DNA from: Bacteroidales bacterium
Lineage (GTDB): Bacteria; Bacteroidota; Bacteroidia; Bacteroidales; UBA932
Direction of reading: 5' to 3'
DNA length: 64,000 nt
NCBI GenBank assembly: GCA_024691765.1
Contig: JAILNI010000006.1
Coordinates: forward strand, 79,993 to 143,992
Each line of letters opens with the position of its first letter. The first letter of the stretch is position 1. Under the pieces are notes generated by a model, which saw only the letters and a list, made by a program, of their open reading frames with translations, had not been told where the DNA came from and did not search any database. This document shows positions 1-8,499 of this stretch, one piece after another. Position numbers and translations under genes: made by a program.

Positions 1-10
1 GGCCGGCTGC

Positions 11-1186
11 ATGGTGTTCGGGCTGGGTTCCGAGATAGCCGGCGTGGCGGTGACGCGCAGCATAGCCAAGTGGTTCAAGGGGCGCAACATGGCGTTCGCA
101 ATGGGCCTCCAGCTCGCGATAGCCCGCCTCGGAACGGCTACGGCCTTCCTGCTGTCGCCGGTCCTGATACAGCAGAAGGCTGCAGCGGTTGCTTCGGGTG
201 CCGATGTTGTCGCTGCTGCTGCGAGCGGCGTCGCATCGGCGGCCCCGGCCGTCTACACCCTGGCCGAAACCGCCCGCCCGGCTTTTTTCGGCCTCGCCCT
301 GCTGCTTATCGGCGCCATCTTCTGGGCTGTGTTCGTCGCCATGGACGCCCGCTTCGACCGCGCGCGGCATGGCACACTTTTCGGGGGAGCACCCACTTCC
401 GGGGAGACCACTGGGAAGGGTGGCACACCTCTCGGGGACAGTACCTCCCAGCAAGTTGCCGACCAGTCAACTTCCGACAACGAACAGTTCAGGTTCAGGG
501 ATGTGTTGAAAGTTCTGGGCAACCCGAACTGGTGGCTGCTGGCGCTGCTGTGCGTGTTCTTCTACAGCAGTATCGTCGCGTTCAAAAAGTTCACGGGCGC
601 CATACTGGTTCCGCGCTTCGGCGTCTCTTCCGGAGTGGCGGGTTTCATGGCCACCATACTGCCTTTCTCCACAGTGGTGTTCGCCCCGCTCTTCGGCCTG
701 ATGGTCGACCGCCGAGGCCACGGCACCCGCTGGATGGTTTTCGGCGCCGTACTGGCCCTGGCCGCTCACATGGTCCTGGCTTTCGCTCCCTCGGGTTCGC
801 CGTTCTGGGGATATGCCGCCATGGTGTTGCTCGGCTTCAGCTATTCGCTTGTGCCGGCCGCCCTGTGGCCCAGCGTTCCCAAGGTCATCCCCGACAAGAT
901 GCTCGGAACGGCATTCGCTCTCATCTACTGGGTGCAGAATCTCGGTCTCTGGGCTTTCAAGCGTTTCGCCGGAAGGATACTGGAGGCGACGCACGGCTCG
1001 GTGAGCGCCGCCGACGCTGCCGCAGCTCTTGAGTTTGCCACCGCTGGCCAGCTCGGCAACACTCCAATCTTTAACGTCGAACTGATGTTCCTCGCTGTGT
1101 GTGTGGCGGCACTTGTGCTTGCAGCCCTCTTCGCAGCATCTTCCCGCCGCCACCCTGAACTCGCCCTCGACAAGGCGAATAAATAG
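11..1186 (+). CDS. MFS transporter (5' end probably outside or at the window edge)
   Basis: Multiple hydrophobic TM segments, MFS-like layout with a long variable central loop; ORF starts at the window edge. Confidence 0.8.
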   Translation: MVFGLGSEIAGVAVTRSIAKWFKGRNMAFAMGLQLAIARLGTATAFLLSPVLIQQKAAAVASGADVVAAAASGVASAAPAVYTLAETARPAFFGLALLLIGAIFWAVFVAMDARFDRARHGTLFGGAPTSGETTGKGGTPLGDSTSQQVADQSTSDNEQFRFRDVLKVLGNPNWWLLALLCVFFYSSIVAFKKFTGAILVPRFGVSSGVAGFMATILPFSTVVFAPLFGLMVDRRGHGTRWMVFGAVLALAAHMVLAFAPSGSPFWGYAAMVLLGFSYSLVPAALWPSVPKVIPDKMLGTAFALIYWVQNLGLWAFKRFAGRILEATHGSVSAADAAAALEFATAGQLGNTPIFNVELMFLAVCVAALVLAALFAASSRRHPELALDKANK

Positions 1187-1190
1187 AACG

Positions 1191-1344
1191 GTTTTCCGAA
1201 AGGTTTGCAACGAAATCGGGCTTATACGTCACAGAAGGCCGATTCTCTTGCAAAGACCATGGCTTTTTGCCTGGGAGTTTGCAAGACAAACTGCCACAGG
1301 AGTTACTGAGAGGCCGAAATGCTTGCAAAGCTTTCGGAAAAAAC
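1191..1344 (+). repeat. Dispersed intergenic element copy A: four TTGCAA boxes and terminal inverted repeats
   Basis: GTTTTCCGAAAGGTTTGCAA ... TTGCAAAGCTTTCGGAAAAAAC ends; TTGCAA starts at 1205, 1248, 1279, 1323 (43/31/44). Second copy at 17816-17970 in opposite orientation. Confidence 0.8.
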
Positions 1345-1391
1345 CTGTGGAAACTATGCGTTTTACCTATTGCTTTGTCTGAGCAATTGTT

Positions 1392-1399
1392 TATATTTG
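1392..1399 (+). promoter_or_regulatory. Bacteroidota -7 box (TATATTTG) upstream of ssb
   Basis: Matches TAnnTTTG, ~20 nt before the ssb start at 1421; TTG at 1370-1372 gives a plausible -33 spacing of 19 nt. Confidence 0.55.
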
Positions 1400-1420
1400 C
1401 CGAACTAAATATTTACTGTT

Positions 1421-1984
1421 ATGAGTTTGAACAAAGTCATGTTAATCGGTAACGTTGGCAGAGATCCCGAAGTACGTTACCTTGATGGAAACGGCGCGAA
1501 CGGCGCCGGCACTAAAGTCGCAACATTCACACTCGCCACCTCCGAGCGCTACAGGGACCGCAACGGAGAACTCCGCGAAAACACGGAGTGGCACAATATC
1601 GTTGCCTGGAGGCAGTCGGCCGACGTCGCCGAAAAGTTTGTCCGCAAAGGCACGCAGCTTTACATCGAAGGACGCCTCCGCACCCGTTCGTTCACCGGCC
1701 AGGACGGCGTGAAGAAGTACACCACCGAAATCACTGTCGACAATCTCCAGCTTCTCGGGAAGCGTGACGGCGCTCCGGAAGACGGCGAAGCATACGGCGC
1801 TCCCGCAGGCCAGAACTATGGCGGCCAGCAGAGTGGCTACAACCGCGGCGCCGGCTACGGCCAGGGCGGTTACAACGCCGGAGCAAGCGCCGGCTACAGC
1901 CAGCCCGCCGCTCCCGCTGCAGCTCCCCAGCCAGAGGCTCCCGTGGCGGACAACCCGGCGGAGAGTGACGACCTCCCGTTCTAG
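1421..1984 (+). CDS. ssb: Single-stranded DNA-binding protein
   Basis: N-terminal MSLNKVMLIGNVGRDPEVRY OB fold, Gly-rich linker, acidic C-terminal tail ESDDLPF. Confidence 0.97.
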   Translation: MSLNKVMLIGNVGRDPEVRYLDGNGANGAGTKVATFTLATSERYRDRNGELRENTEWHNIVAWRQSADVAEKFVRKGTQLYIEGRLRTRSFTGQDGVKKYTTEITVDNLQLLGKRDGAPEDGEAYGAPAGQNYGGQQSGYNRGAGYGQGGYNAGASAGYSQPAAPAAAPQPEAPVADNPAESDDLPF

Positions 1985-1998
1985 CAGCGTGAAGACAT

Positions 1999-2033
1999 AA
2001 AAAAAGCCTCGGCCGAAGCCGAGGCTTTTTTTG
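1999..2033. terminator. Bidirectional intrinsic terminator between convergent ssb and nagB
   Basis: AAAAAAAGCCTCGGCCGAAGCCGAGGCTTTTTTT: 8-bp GC stem, CGAA loop, A/T tracts on both sides. Confidence 0.9.
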
Positions 2034-2044
2034 TCAGATAATCT

Positions 2045-2845
2045 TTACTTCACTTTATTCTCGGCCGCTTCCACCGCCTTGAAGTAGTTGTAGCTGTTCA
2101 CCTTGAGTTCGCCTGCAGCGTCGTCGTCCACGACGATGATGCCGTCTGGATGGTTCTGCAGTGCGCTTACGGTAACCATGTGGGTCATCGGACCCTCTAT
2201 GCTCTGCTGTATGGCGCGGGCTTTCTTGGGTCCGGTGGCGAGCACTATCACCTCGGCGGCGCTGAGCACGGTGGCCACGCCTACGGAAAGGGCCTGCTTC
2301 GGAACCTTGTTCATGTCGTTATCGAAGAAGCGGCTGTTCACGCGGAGGGTGTCCTCAGTGAGGGTAACCACGCGAGTGCGGCTCTGCAGGCTGCTGAAGG
2401 GCTCGTTGAACGCGATGTGCCCGTCTTCGCCTATTCCTCCGAAGAAGAGGTCGAATCCGCCGGCGGCTACGATGGCCTTCTCATAGGCCGCGCACTCTGC
2501 ATCGAGATCGGCGGCAAGGCCGTTGAGGATGTGGATGTTCTCCTTGGGCTCGTCGATATGGTCGAAGAGGTAGCGGAACATGAAGGAGTGATAGCTTTCG
2601 GGATGCTCCACGGGGAGTCCCACGTATTCGTCCATGTTGAAGGAAACGACGTTCTTGAAAGAGAGTTCGCCCGCCTTCACCATGCGTATCAGTTCGGCGT
2701 AGGTTTCGATGGGGGTTGACCCGGTGCAGAGACCGAGTACGAAGGGCTTGTTGCTGACTGCAGCCTTGGCCTTGATGGCGGCTGCGATGCGGTGAGCCAC
2801 CCACAGGGAGGCTTCGTGCGCATTTTTACGAATAATAACTTTCAT
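2045..2845 (-). CDS. nagB: Glucosamine-6-phosphate deaminase
   Basis: Motifs LGLCTGSTPIETY, NMDEYVGL, GGIGEDGHIAFNEP. Confidence 0.95.
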   Translation of the reverse strand: MKVIIRKNAHEASLWVAHRIAAAIKAKAAVSNKPFVLGLCTGSTPIETYAELIRMVKAGELSFKNVVSFNMDEYVGLPVEHPESYHSFMFRYLFDHIDEPKENIHILNGLAADLDAECAAYEKAIVAAGGFDLFFGGIGEDGHIAFNEPFSSLQSRTRVVTLTEDTLRVNSRFFDNDMNKVPKQALSVGVATVLSAAEVIVLATGPKKARAIQQSIEGPMTHMVTVSALQNHPDGIIVVDDDAAGELKVNSYNYFKAVEAAENKVK

Positions 2846-2857
2846 ATCTGTAATGAT

Positions 2858-3586
2858 TTAAAGCTTCGGTTTCTCTCCGGTCATGAGCGCATATCCGGAG
2901 CGTGCCTGCTCCAGCAGCCAGCGCCGGCCGGAAATATATCTGGGAGCCGCACCTTCCAGGCAGGGGGTGCGGTAGTTGGCTTCGAGTATCGCGGGAACGG
3001 ACAGGGCCCCGAGTTCCGGAACCGCTACCGGCAGGGTATAGACAAGTATGTCGGCGACGGCGCACAGCATCGGCAGTTCTTCCAGAGGACGGGTCCTGGC
3101 CGTAGCCTTGCCGGCGCTGTCAGGAATCTCCCGTCGGCTGCGGTTGCACACCGTTACGTCCATCCCGAGCGAACGGGCGGCTGCGGCAGCGGCCTTCCCG
3201 GCACCTCCGAATCCCGCCACGACGGCAACGTCGCCCTTGCCGAAACCTTCGGAAGAAAGGATATCCCTGACGGCAGCGACATCGGAGTTGCAGCCCGCCA
3301 GCCGGACCCTTTCGCCCCCGGTCTTCACCACGATGTTCACAGCACCCGTCGCGGCGGCATCTTCCGAAACGCTCCCGCCTTCGGAGAGTACCCTCGCATA
3401 TGCCTCCTCCTTGAAGGGAGCGGTGACGTTGACCGCCCTGTACCCGGAAACGAAACGCTCCCATGCCTCGTCGAAGGAAGGAGTCTCGATGAGGTCGTAG
3501 GGCCAGCGGCCGCCGTAGGCTTGCAGGAACAGCGCCGGGCTCCCTGAGCCGGTGAGGGGATTTCCTATTAAGCCGAAGCGTATCAT
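2858..3586 (-). CDS. aroE: Shikimate dehydrogenase
   Basis: FGLIGNPLTGSGSPALF, NVTAPFKEEAY, VAGFGGAGKAAAAAARSLG, GYALMTGEK. Confidence 0.9.
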   Translation of the reverse strand: MIRFGLIGNPLTGSGSPALFLQAYGGRWPYDLIETPSFDEAWERFVSGYRAVNVTAPFKEEAYARVLSEGGSVSEDAAATGAVNIVVKTGGERVRLAGCNSDVAAVRDILSSEGFGKGDVAVVAGFGGAGKAAAAAARSLGMDVTVCNRSRREIPDSAGKATARTRPLEELPMLCAVADILVYTLPVAVPELGALSVPAILEANYRTPCLEGAAPRYISGRRWLLEQARSGYALMTGEKPKL

Positions 3587-3599
3587 TGCAGGGGACTGC

Positions 3600-5336
3600 T
3601 TAGAGATCCATGTCGTTGCGCTTGCGTATGTCGCGCAGGCGCAGTTGCAAACTTGAGCTGCCTTTGTAGTAGTTTTCGACTATGCTGTAGCAGACGTCCA
3701 TGGCGTTGCCTTCGCGTATGTAGTCGTAGTATTCGCTCATATTGAAGCCTATGGCCGGAATGCGATGGTAGGGCTGGCTTTCGAGTATTAGGTCGAGTTT
3801 GAGATGAACCCCTCCGGCGCCCACCTTGCGGCCGTTTCCGGCGTCGTAGACGTTCTCGGTAATGAACACGGGGTTGGTGTTGCCCGGTCCGAAGGGTTGG
3901 AACTGCTTGAGTATGCGGGAGAACTTCGGGGTGATGTTCTCGAAGCCGAGTCGGGCGTCGATGTCCACGTTGGGAACCATCATCTCTTCGGACACCTTGC
4001 CCCGCACGAACTCGTCCATGCGGCGGGCGAATTCGGGCAGGTTCTCCTCCTTGAGGGTGAGACCGGCAGCGTACATGTGGCCGCCGAAGTTAACCAGGAG
4101 ATCGGCGCAGCTCTCAATGGCTGAGTAGAGATCGAAGCCCTGGACGCTGCGGGCCGAGCCGGTAATGTAGCCGTTGCTGCGGGTAAGCACCACCGTGGGT
4201 TTGTAGAAGGCCTCCACCAGCCTCGAAGCCACGATACCCACCACGCCCTTGTTCCACTTGGGATTGTAGACTATGGTGGCGTTCTCGCTGGCGAGGGCGC
4301 CGCCGTTCTCGACCATGTCGAGCGCTTCGGCGGTGATTTCGCGGTCGATGTTCTTGCGGTTGTTGTTGTTCTCGTTGATGCGCTGGGCGATAATCATCGC
4401 CTGCCCCTGCTCTTCGGCGGTAAGCAGTTCAACCGCAAGCCTGCCGCTTTCCATGCGTCCGGCGGCGTTGATGCGCGGTCCGAGCTTGAACACTATGTCG
4501 TCGATTCCCACATGGCCCGGTTCCAGGTTGCTCAGGTTCATGAGCGCACGGAATCCATTGCGCGGGTTTTCGTTGAGGGTCTTGAGGCCGTAGTGGGCCA
4601 GGATGCGGTTTTCCCCGGTCATGAGGACCAGGTCGGAGGCTATACTCACGGCGCAGAGGTCCAGCAGCGGTTCGAGGGTGTCGAAGGGGATGCCGTACTT
4701 CTGGGAGTAGCCCTGCACCAGCTTGAAGCCCACCCCGCAGCCGCAGAGGTCGTTGAAAGGATAGCTGTCGTCCTCGCGTTTGGGGTCGAGCACGGCCACC
4801 GCAGCGGGCAGTTCTTCTTCGGGAAGATGGTGGTCGCAGACGATGACGTCGATGCCCTTCTCCTTGGCGAGCTGCACTTTCTGTATGGCCTTGATGCCGC
4901 AGTCCAGGGTGATGATGAGGGTGTAGCCTCCCTTTTCGGCGGTCTCGATGCCCTTTAGCGAGAGGCCGTAGCCTTCGTCGTAGCGGTCGGGTATGTAGAA
5001 GCCGACGGAGTCGGAGTAGCGCTTGATGAACGAATACACCAGCGCGACCGCCGTGGTGCCGTCGACGTCGTAGTCGCCGTAGACGAGTATCTTTTCACCG
5101 GAAGTGATGGCCTTGTGGAGCCTTTCAACGGCGGCGGCCATGTCTTTCATGAGGAAGGGGTCGTGAAGGTCTTCGAGGCTGGGCCTGAAGAAGGACCGCG
5201 CCTGCTCGAAGGTCTCGATGCCGCGCTGGACAAGCAGTCCGGCCAGCACCCGGTCGATACCGAGGGCCAGTGCGAGGGCGTCCACCTTTTCGGGATCCGC
5301 CTCCGGTGCGATTATCCATTTCGCGTCCTTGCTCAT
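3600..5336 (-). CDS. recJ: Single-stranded-DNA-specific exonuclease RecJ
   Basis: DHH phosphoesterase motifs VYGDYDVDGTTA and DHHLPEEELP, plus GRINAAGRMESG-like segment (GPRINAAGRMESG). Confidence 0.95.
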   Translation of the reverse strand: MSKDAKWIIAPEADPEKVDALALALGIDRVLAGLLVQRGIETFEQARSFFRPSLEDLHDPFLMKDMAAAVERLHKAITSGEKILVYGDYDVDGTTAVALVYSFIKRYSDSVGFYIPDRYDEGYGLSLKGIETAEKGGYTLIITLDCGIKAIQKVQLAKEKGIDVIVCDHHLPEEELPAAVAVLDPKREDDSYPFNDLCGCGVGFKLVQGYSQKYGIPFDTLEPLLDLCAVSIASDLVLMTGENRILAHYGLKTLNENPRNGFRALMNLSNLEPGHVGIDDIVFKLGPRINAAGRMESGRLAVELLTAEEQGQAMIIAQRINENNNNRKNIDREITAEALDMVENGGALASENATIVYNPKWNKGVVGIVASRLVEAFYKPTVVLTRSNGYITGSARSVQGFDLYSAIESCADLLVNFGGHMYAAGLTLKEENLPEFARRMDEFVRGKVSEEMMVPNVDIDARLGFENITPKFSRILKQFQPFGPGNTNPVFITENVYDAGNGRKVGAGGVHLKLDLILESQPYHRIPAIGFNMSEYYDYIREGNAMDVCYSIVENYYKGSSSLQLRLRDIRKRNDMDL

Positions 5337-5352
5337 AAAAAATGCTATCCTA

Positions 5353-5384
5353 CAAAGATACCAATAAATCGGGTAAAAAACAAA
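5353..5384 (-). promoter_or_regulatory. Promoter for recJ (TTTG-N20-TATCTTTG on the minus strand)
   Basis: CAAAGATA at 5353-5360 and CAAA at 5381-5384 on the plus strand, directly upstream of the recJ start at 5336. Confidence 0.6.
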
Positions 5385-5394
5385 CGGGCTTCCG

Positions 5395-6198
5395 CTAACG
5401 CAGATGCCGCTGCCGCACCGCCTCGTAGAGGAGTATGGCTGCCGAGACGCTCACGTTCAGGGAATCCCCGACGCCAAGCATGGGTATGCGGATATGGGCG
5501 TCGGCCGCCTTACGCCAGGCGTCGGTAAGCCCGGTGGCCTCGGTTCCCATCACTATTGCGGTGGGGCCGGTCATGTCGCGGTCGTAGTAAAGGGACGAGT
5601 CCTGAAGCTGGGCCGTAAGTATCCGGATGTCCTTGTCTTTCAGCCAGGCAATCGCCTCTTCCGAGGAGCAGCATACAACCGGAACGGTGAAGACCGCTCC
5701 GACGCTGGCCCGGATGAGATTGGGGTTCCAGAGGTCCGTCAGCGGGTCGCACACTATTACGGCGTCGGCCCCGGCCGCATCGGCGCTTCGGAGCACGGCC
5801 CCGAGGTTGCCCGGCTTCTCCACGGACTCCAGCACCATTATGAGAGGTGACTTGCCGACCTCCATATCCTGCAGTTTAAGCTCGCGGCTGCGGACAATGG
5901 CAAGAACCCCTTCCGTTCCTTCGCGGCAAGCTGCCTTTGCGTAAAGGTCTTTGCTCAGTTCGAATACGTTGCGGGAGCCGCGGGTGGCACGTCCCTCAGG
6001 GGCTGCACCACAGCAGTCGGCAATCTCAGGACAGACGAAAAGCGACTCCAGCTCGAACCCGGCTGCCACGCACCTTTCGAGCTCGCGGCGGCCCTCCACC
6101 ACGAAGACGCCCTCCTCGCGGCGCATGCGGGATTTCTCCCGGAGCGCGAGCAGGCGCTTCAGTTTGGGGTTGGAAGTCGAGGTCAGCAGTTCCGCCAT
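5395..6198 (-). CDS. TrmH/SpoU-family RNA 2'-O-methyltransferase
   Basis: SPOUT motifs MVLESVEKPGNLGAVLRSADAAGADAVIVCDP, IVMGTEATGLTDAW, IRIPMLGVGDSLNVSVSAAILLYEA. Confidence 0.93.
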   Translation of the reverse strand: MAELLTSTSNPKLKRLLALREKSRMRREEGVFVVEGRRELERCVAAGFELESLFVCPEIADCCGAAPEGRATRGSRNVFELSKDLYAKAACREGTEGVLAIVRSRELKLQDMEVGKSPLIMVLESVEKPGNLGAVLRSADAAGADAVIVCDPLTDLWNPNLIRASVGAVFTVPVVCCSSEEAIAWLKDKDIRILTAQLQDSSLYYDRDMTGPTAIVMGTEATGLTDAWRKAADAHIRIPMLGVGDSLNVSVSAAILLYEAVRQRHLR

Positions 6199-6214
6199 AG
6201 GGGAAACCGTGCTT

Positions 6215-6412
6215 TTAGTCCATCGGCAGGATTTCCTCCGAAGGAGCTATGATCCAGAGGATTACATAGAGCCAGAATCCGGAGGAAAGGCAGAGGAGAG
6301 CGAACACGAACGCGGCGCGGATGAGCGTGACGTCGAGTCCGAAATACTTGGCGAGACCGGCGCATACGCCGCCGATCTTCGCGTTCTGCTTGTCAAGTCT
6401 GAACTGTGTCAT
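6215..6412 (-). CDS. PspC domain-containing small membrane protein
   Basis: FRLDKQNAKIGGVCAGLAKYFGLDVTLIRAAFVFALL is a typical PspC domain. Confidence 0.88.
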   Translation of the reverse strand: MTQFRLDKQNAKIGGVCAGLAKYFGLDVTLIRAAFVFALLCLSSGFWLYVILWIIAPSEEILPMD

Positions 6413-6416
6413 ATCG

Positions 6417-7961
6417 TTAAATCTTTTCAGGTCTCATCTGGGGGAAGAAGAGCACGTCCTGGATGCTGGTCTGACCGAGCATCAGCATGGCAAGGCGGTC
6501 AATGCCTATGCCTATGCCGGAGGTCGGGGGCATGCCGTACTCGAGGGCGCGCACGAAGTCGTAGTCCACGAACATCGCCTCGTCGTCGCCCTTGGTCTTG
6601 AGAGCGGCCTCTTCCTTGAAGCGCTCCAGCTGGTCGATGGGGTCGTTCAGCTCGGAGTATGCGTTGGCAAGTTCGTGTCCGTTCACGAAGAGCTCGAAGC
6701 GCTCGGTGAGGGTGTCATCGTAGCGGCAGCGCTTCGTCAGCGGCGACATCTCCACGGGATAGTCGGTGACGAAGGTCGGCTGTATGAAATGCTCCTCGCA
6801 GAAGGCTCCGAAGATGGCGTCGATGAGCTTGCCGCGGCCCATGGATGGCGTAGTCTCCACCTTCAGCTTCTTGCAGGTGGCGCGCAGCTCAGCTTCGTCG
6901 GAGTCATGAACGTCCACACCGGCGTACTCCTTGATGGCATCGAGTATCCTTACTCGTCTCCAGCCCGCCTTGAAGTCTATCTTGTTGCCGTCTACCTCAA
7001 CCACGGTGGTTCCGTGCAGGTCGAGGGCTATCTTCTCGAGCATGCGCTCGGTGAAATCCATCATCCAGATATAATCCTTGTACGCGGCGTAGAGCTCCAT
7101 CTGGGTGAACTCCGGATTGTGGGTCTTGTCCATACCCTCGTTGCGGAAGTCCTTCGCGAACTCGAACACTCCATCGTAGCCGCCCACTATGAGGCGCTTG
7201 AGGTAAAGCTCGTCGGCGATACGCATGTACAGCGGGATGTCCAGTGCGTTGTGATGGGTGATGAACGGACGCGCTGTCGCTCCGCCGGGGATGCTCTGCA
7301 GGATGGGAGTCTCCACTTCGAGGTAGCCGGCGTCGGAGCAGAACTTGCGCATGGTGTTCATTATCTGCGTGCGCTTCACGAACACCTCGCGGACCTGCGG
7401 GTTCACGATAAGGTCGACATAGCGCTGACGGTAGCGCAGTTCGGGGTCGGTGACTGCGTCGTGCACCACTCCGTCGGCCTCCTTGACTATGGGAAGCACG
7501 CGCAGCGACTTGCTCAGAAGCGTCAGTTCCTTTGCATGGACGCTCAGCTGTCCGGTCTGGGTGAGAAAGGCGAAGCCCTTGATACCCACGATGTCGCCTA
7601 TGTCGAGGAGCTTCTTCCATACGGTGTTGTACATGGTCTTGTCCTCACCGGGGCAGATCTCGTCGCGCTTGACATAAATCTGGATACGGCCGGTGGAGTC
7701 CTGAAGCTCACCGAAGGAGGCCGCTCCCATGATGCGGCGGCTCATGATGCGTCCGGCTATGCACACGTCGGCGAAAGGCCCGACGGTGGGGTCGAAGCCT
7801 TCCTGCGCGGCGGCCTCGCGGTCGAAACCGGCGGCAATGTCCGCTGCGGTGGCGTTCACCGGATAAAGCGGCGCGGGATAGGGATTGATGCCCAGCTCGC
7901 GGAGCGCCGTAAGGGCGTTTCTTCGATTCTGTTCCTGCTCGTTAAACTGTTCGTTTGCCAT
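6417..7961 (-). CDS. lysS: Lysyl-tRNA synthetase (class II)
   Basis: Class II aaRS motifs ([31 protein letters not shown]) and an N-terminal OB fold. Confidence 0.96.
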   Translation of the reverse strand: MANEQFNEQEQNRRNALTALRELGINPYPAPLYPVNATAADIAAGFDREAAAQEGFDPTVGPFADVCIAGRIMSRRIMGAASFGELQDSTGRIQIYVKRDEICPGEDKTMYNTVWKKLLDIGDIVGIKGFAFLTQTGQLSVHAKELTLLSKSLRVLPIVKEADGVVHDAVTDPELRYRQRYVDLIVNPQVREVFVKRTQIMNTMRKFCSDAGYLEVETPILQSIPGGATARPFITHHNALDIPLYMRIADELYLKRLIVGGYDGVFEFAKDFRNEGMDKTHNPEFTQMELYAAYKDYIWMMDFTERMLEKIALDLHGTTVVEVDGNKIDFKAGWRRVRILDAIKEYAGVDVHDSDEAELRATCKKLKVETTPSMGRGKLIDAIFGAFCEEHFIQPTFVTDYPVEMSPLTKRCRYDDTLTERFELFVNGHELANAYSELNDPIDQLERFKEEAALKTKGDDEAMFVDYDFVRALEYGMPPTSGIGIGIDRLAMLMLGQTSIQDVLFFPQMRPEKI

Positions 7962-7962
7962 T

Positions 7963-8499
7963 TTATAACTTTTTTATTTCATTTTCAATCATTTGCGCCG
8001 TCTCTTCGGGGGAGAGTCCGTCCACCTCGACCGTAATGCCGGCGTATTTCCGGTAGCCGCTTTCCCTTTCGGAGAGAAGTGTGCTGATGCTGCCGCGGAG
8101 TTCGTCGCCCGCCAGCAGCGGTCTGCCGCCGGCCTGCCCTGAAAGGCGCCTGCAAAGCTCATCCGCCGAAGGCTTCAGCCAGACGCAGACGCAGTGCCGC
8201 CGGACCAGTTCCGCCGATTCAGGGCGAAGCAGGGTGCCTCCGCCGAGGGCCAGCACCAGTCCGGACTGCCGTTCCGGGGCCGTTCCGGGGGCCTCCTGAA
8301 GCACCGTCTTCAGCGCCTCCGTCTCCATCTTCCTGAAGGCCGCCTCTCCTTCCGATTCAAAGATCTGCGGGACCGGGAGTCCCGTCATCGTCTCTATCTT
8401 CCCGTCGAGGTCTGCGAAATCCCACCCGAGCCGGGCCGCAAGGGCGCGTCCCGCAGTGGTCTTTCCGGACCCCATGAACCCTGTGAGCGCTATGGTCAA
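7963..8499 (-). CDS. aroK: Shikimate kinase
   Basis: [35 protein letters not shown]. Confidence 0.94.
   Translation of the reverse strand: MTIALTGFMGSGKTTAGRALAARLGWDFADLDGKIETMTGLPVPQIFESEGEAAFRKMETEALKTVLQEAPGTAPERQSGLVLALGGGTLLRPESAELVRRHCVCVWLKPSADELCRRLSGQAGGRPLLAGDELRGSISTLLSERESGYRKYAGITVEVDGLSPEETAQMIENEIKKL

Noticed and set aside
6321-8036. 571-aa plus-strand ORF antisense to lysS
   Set aside because: Same antisense artefact; lysS motifs on the minus strand are unambiguous.
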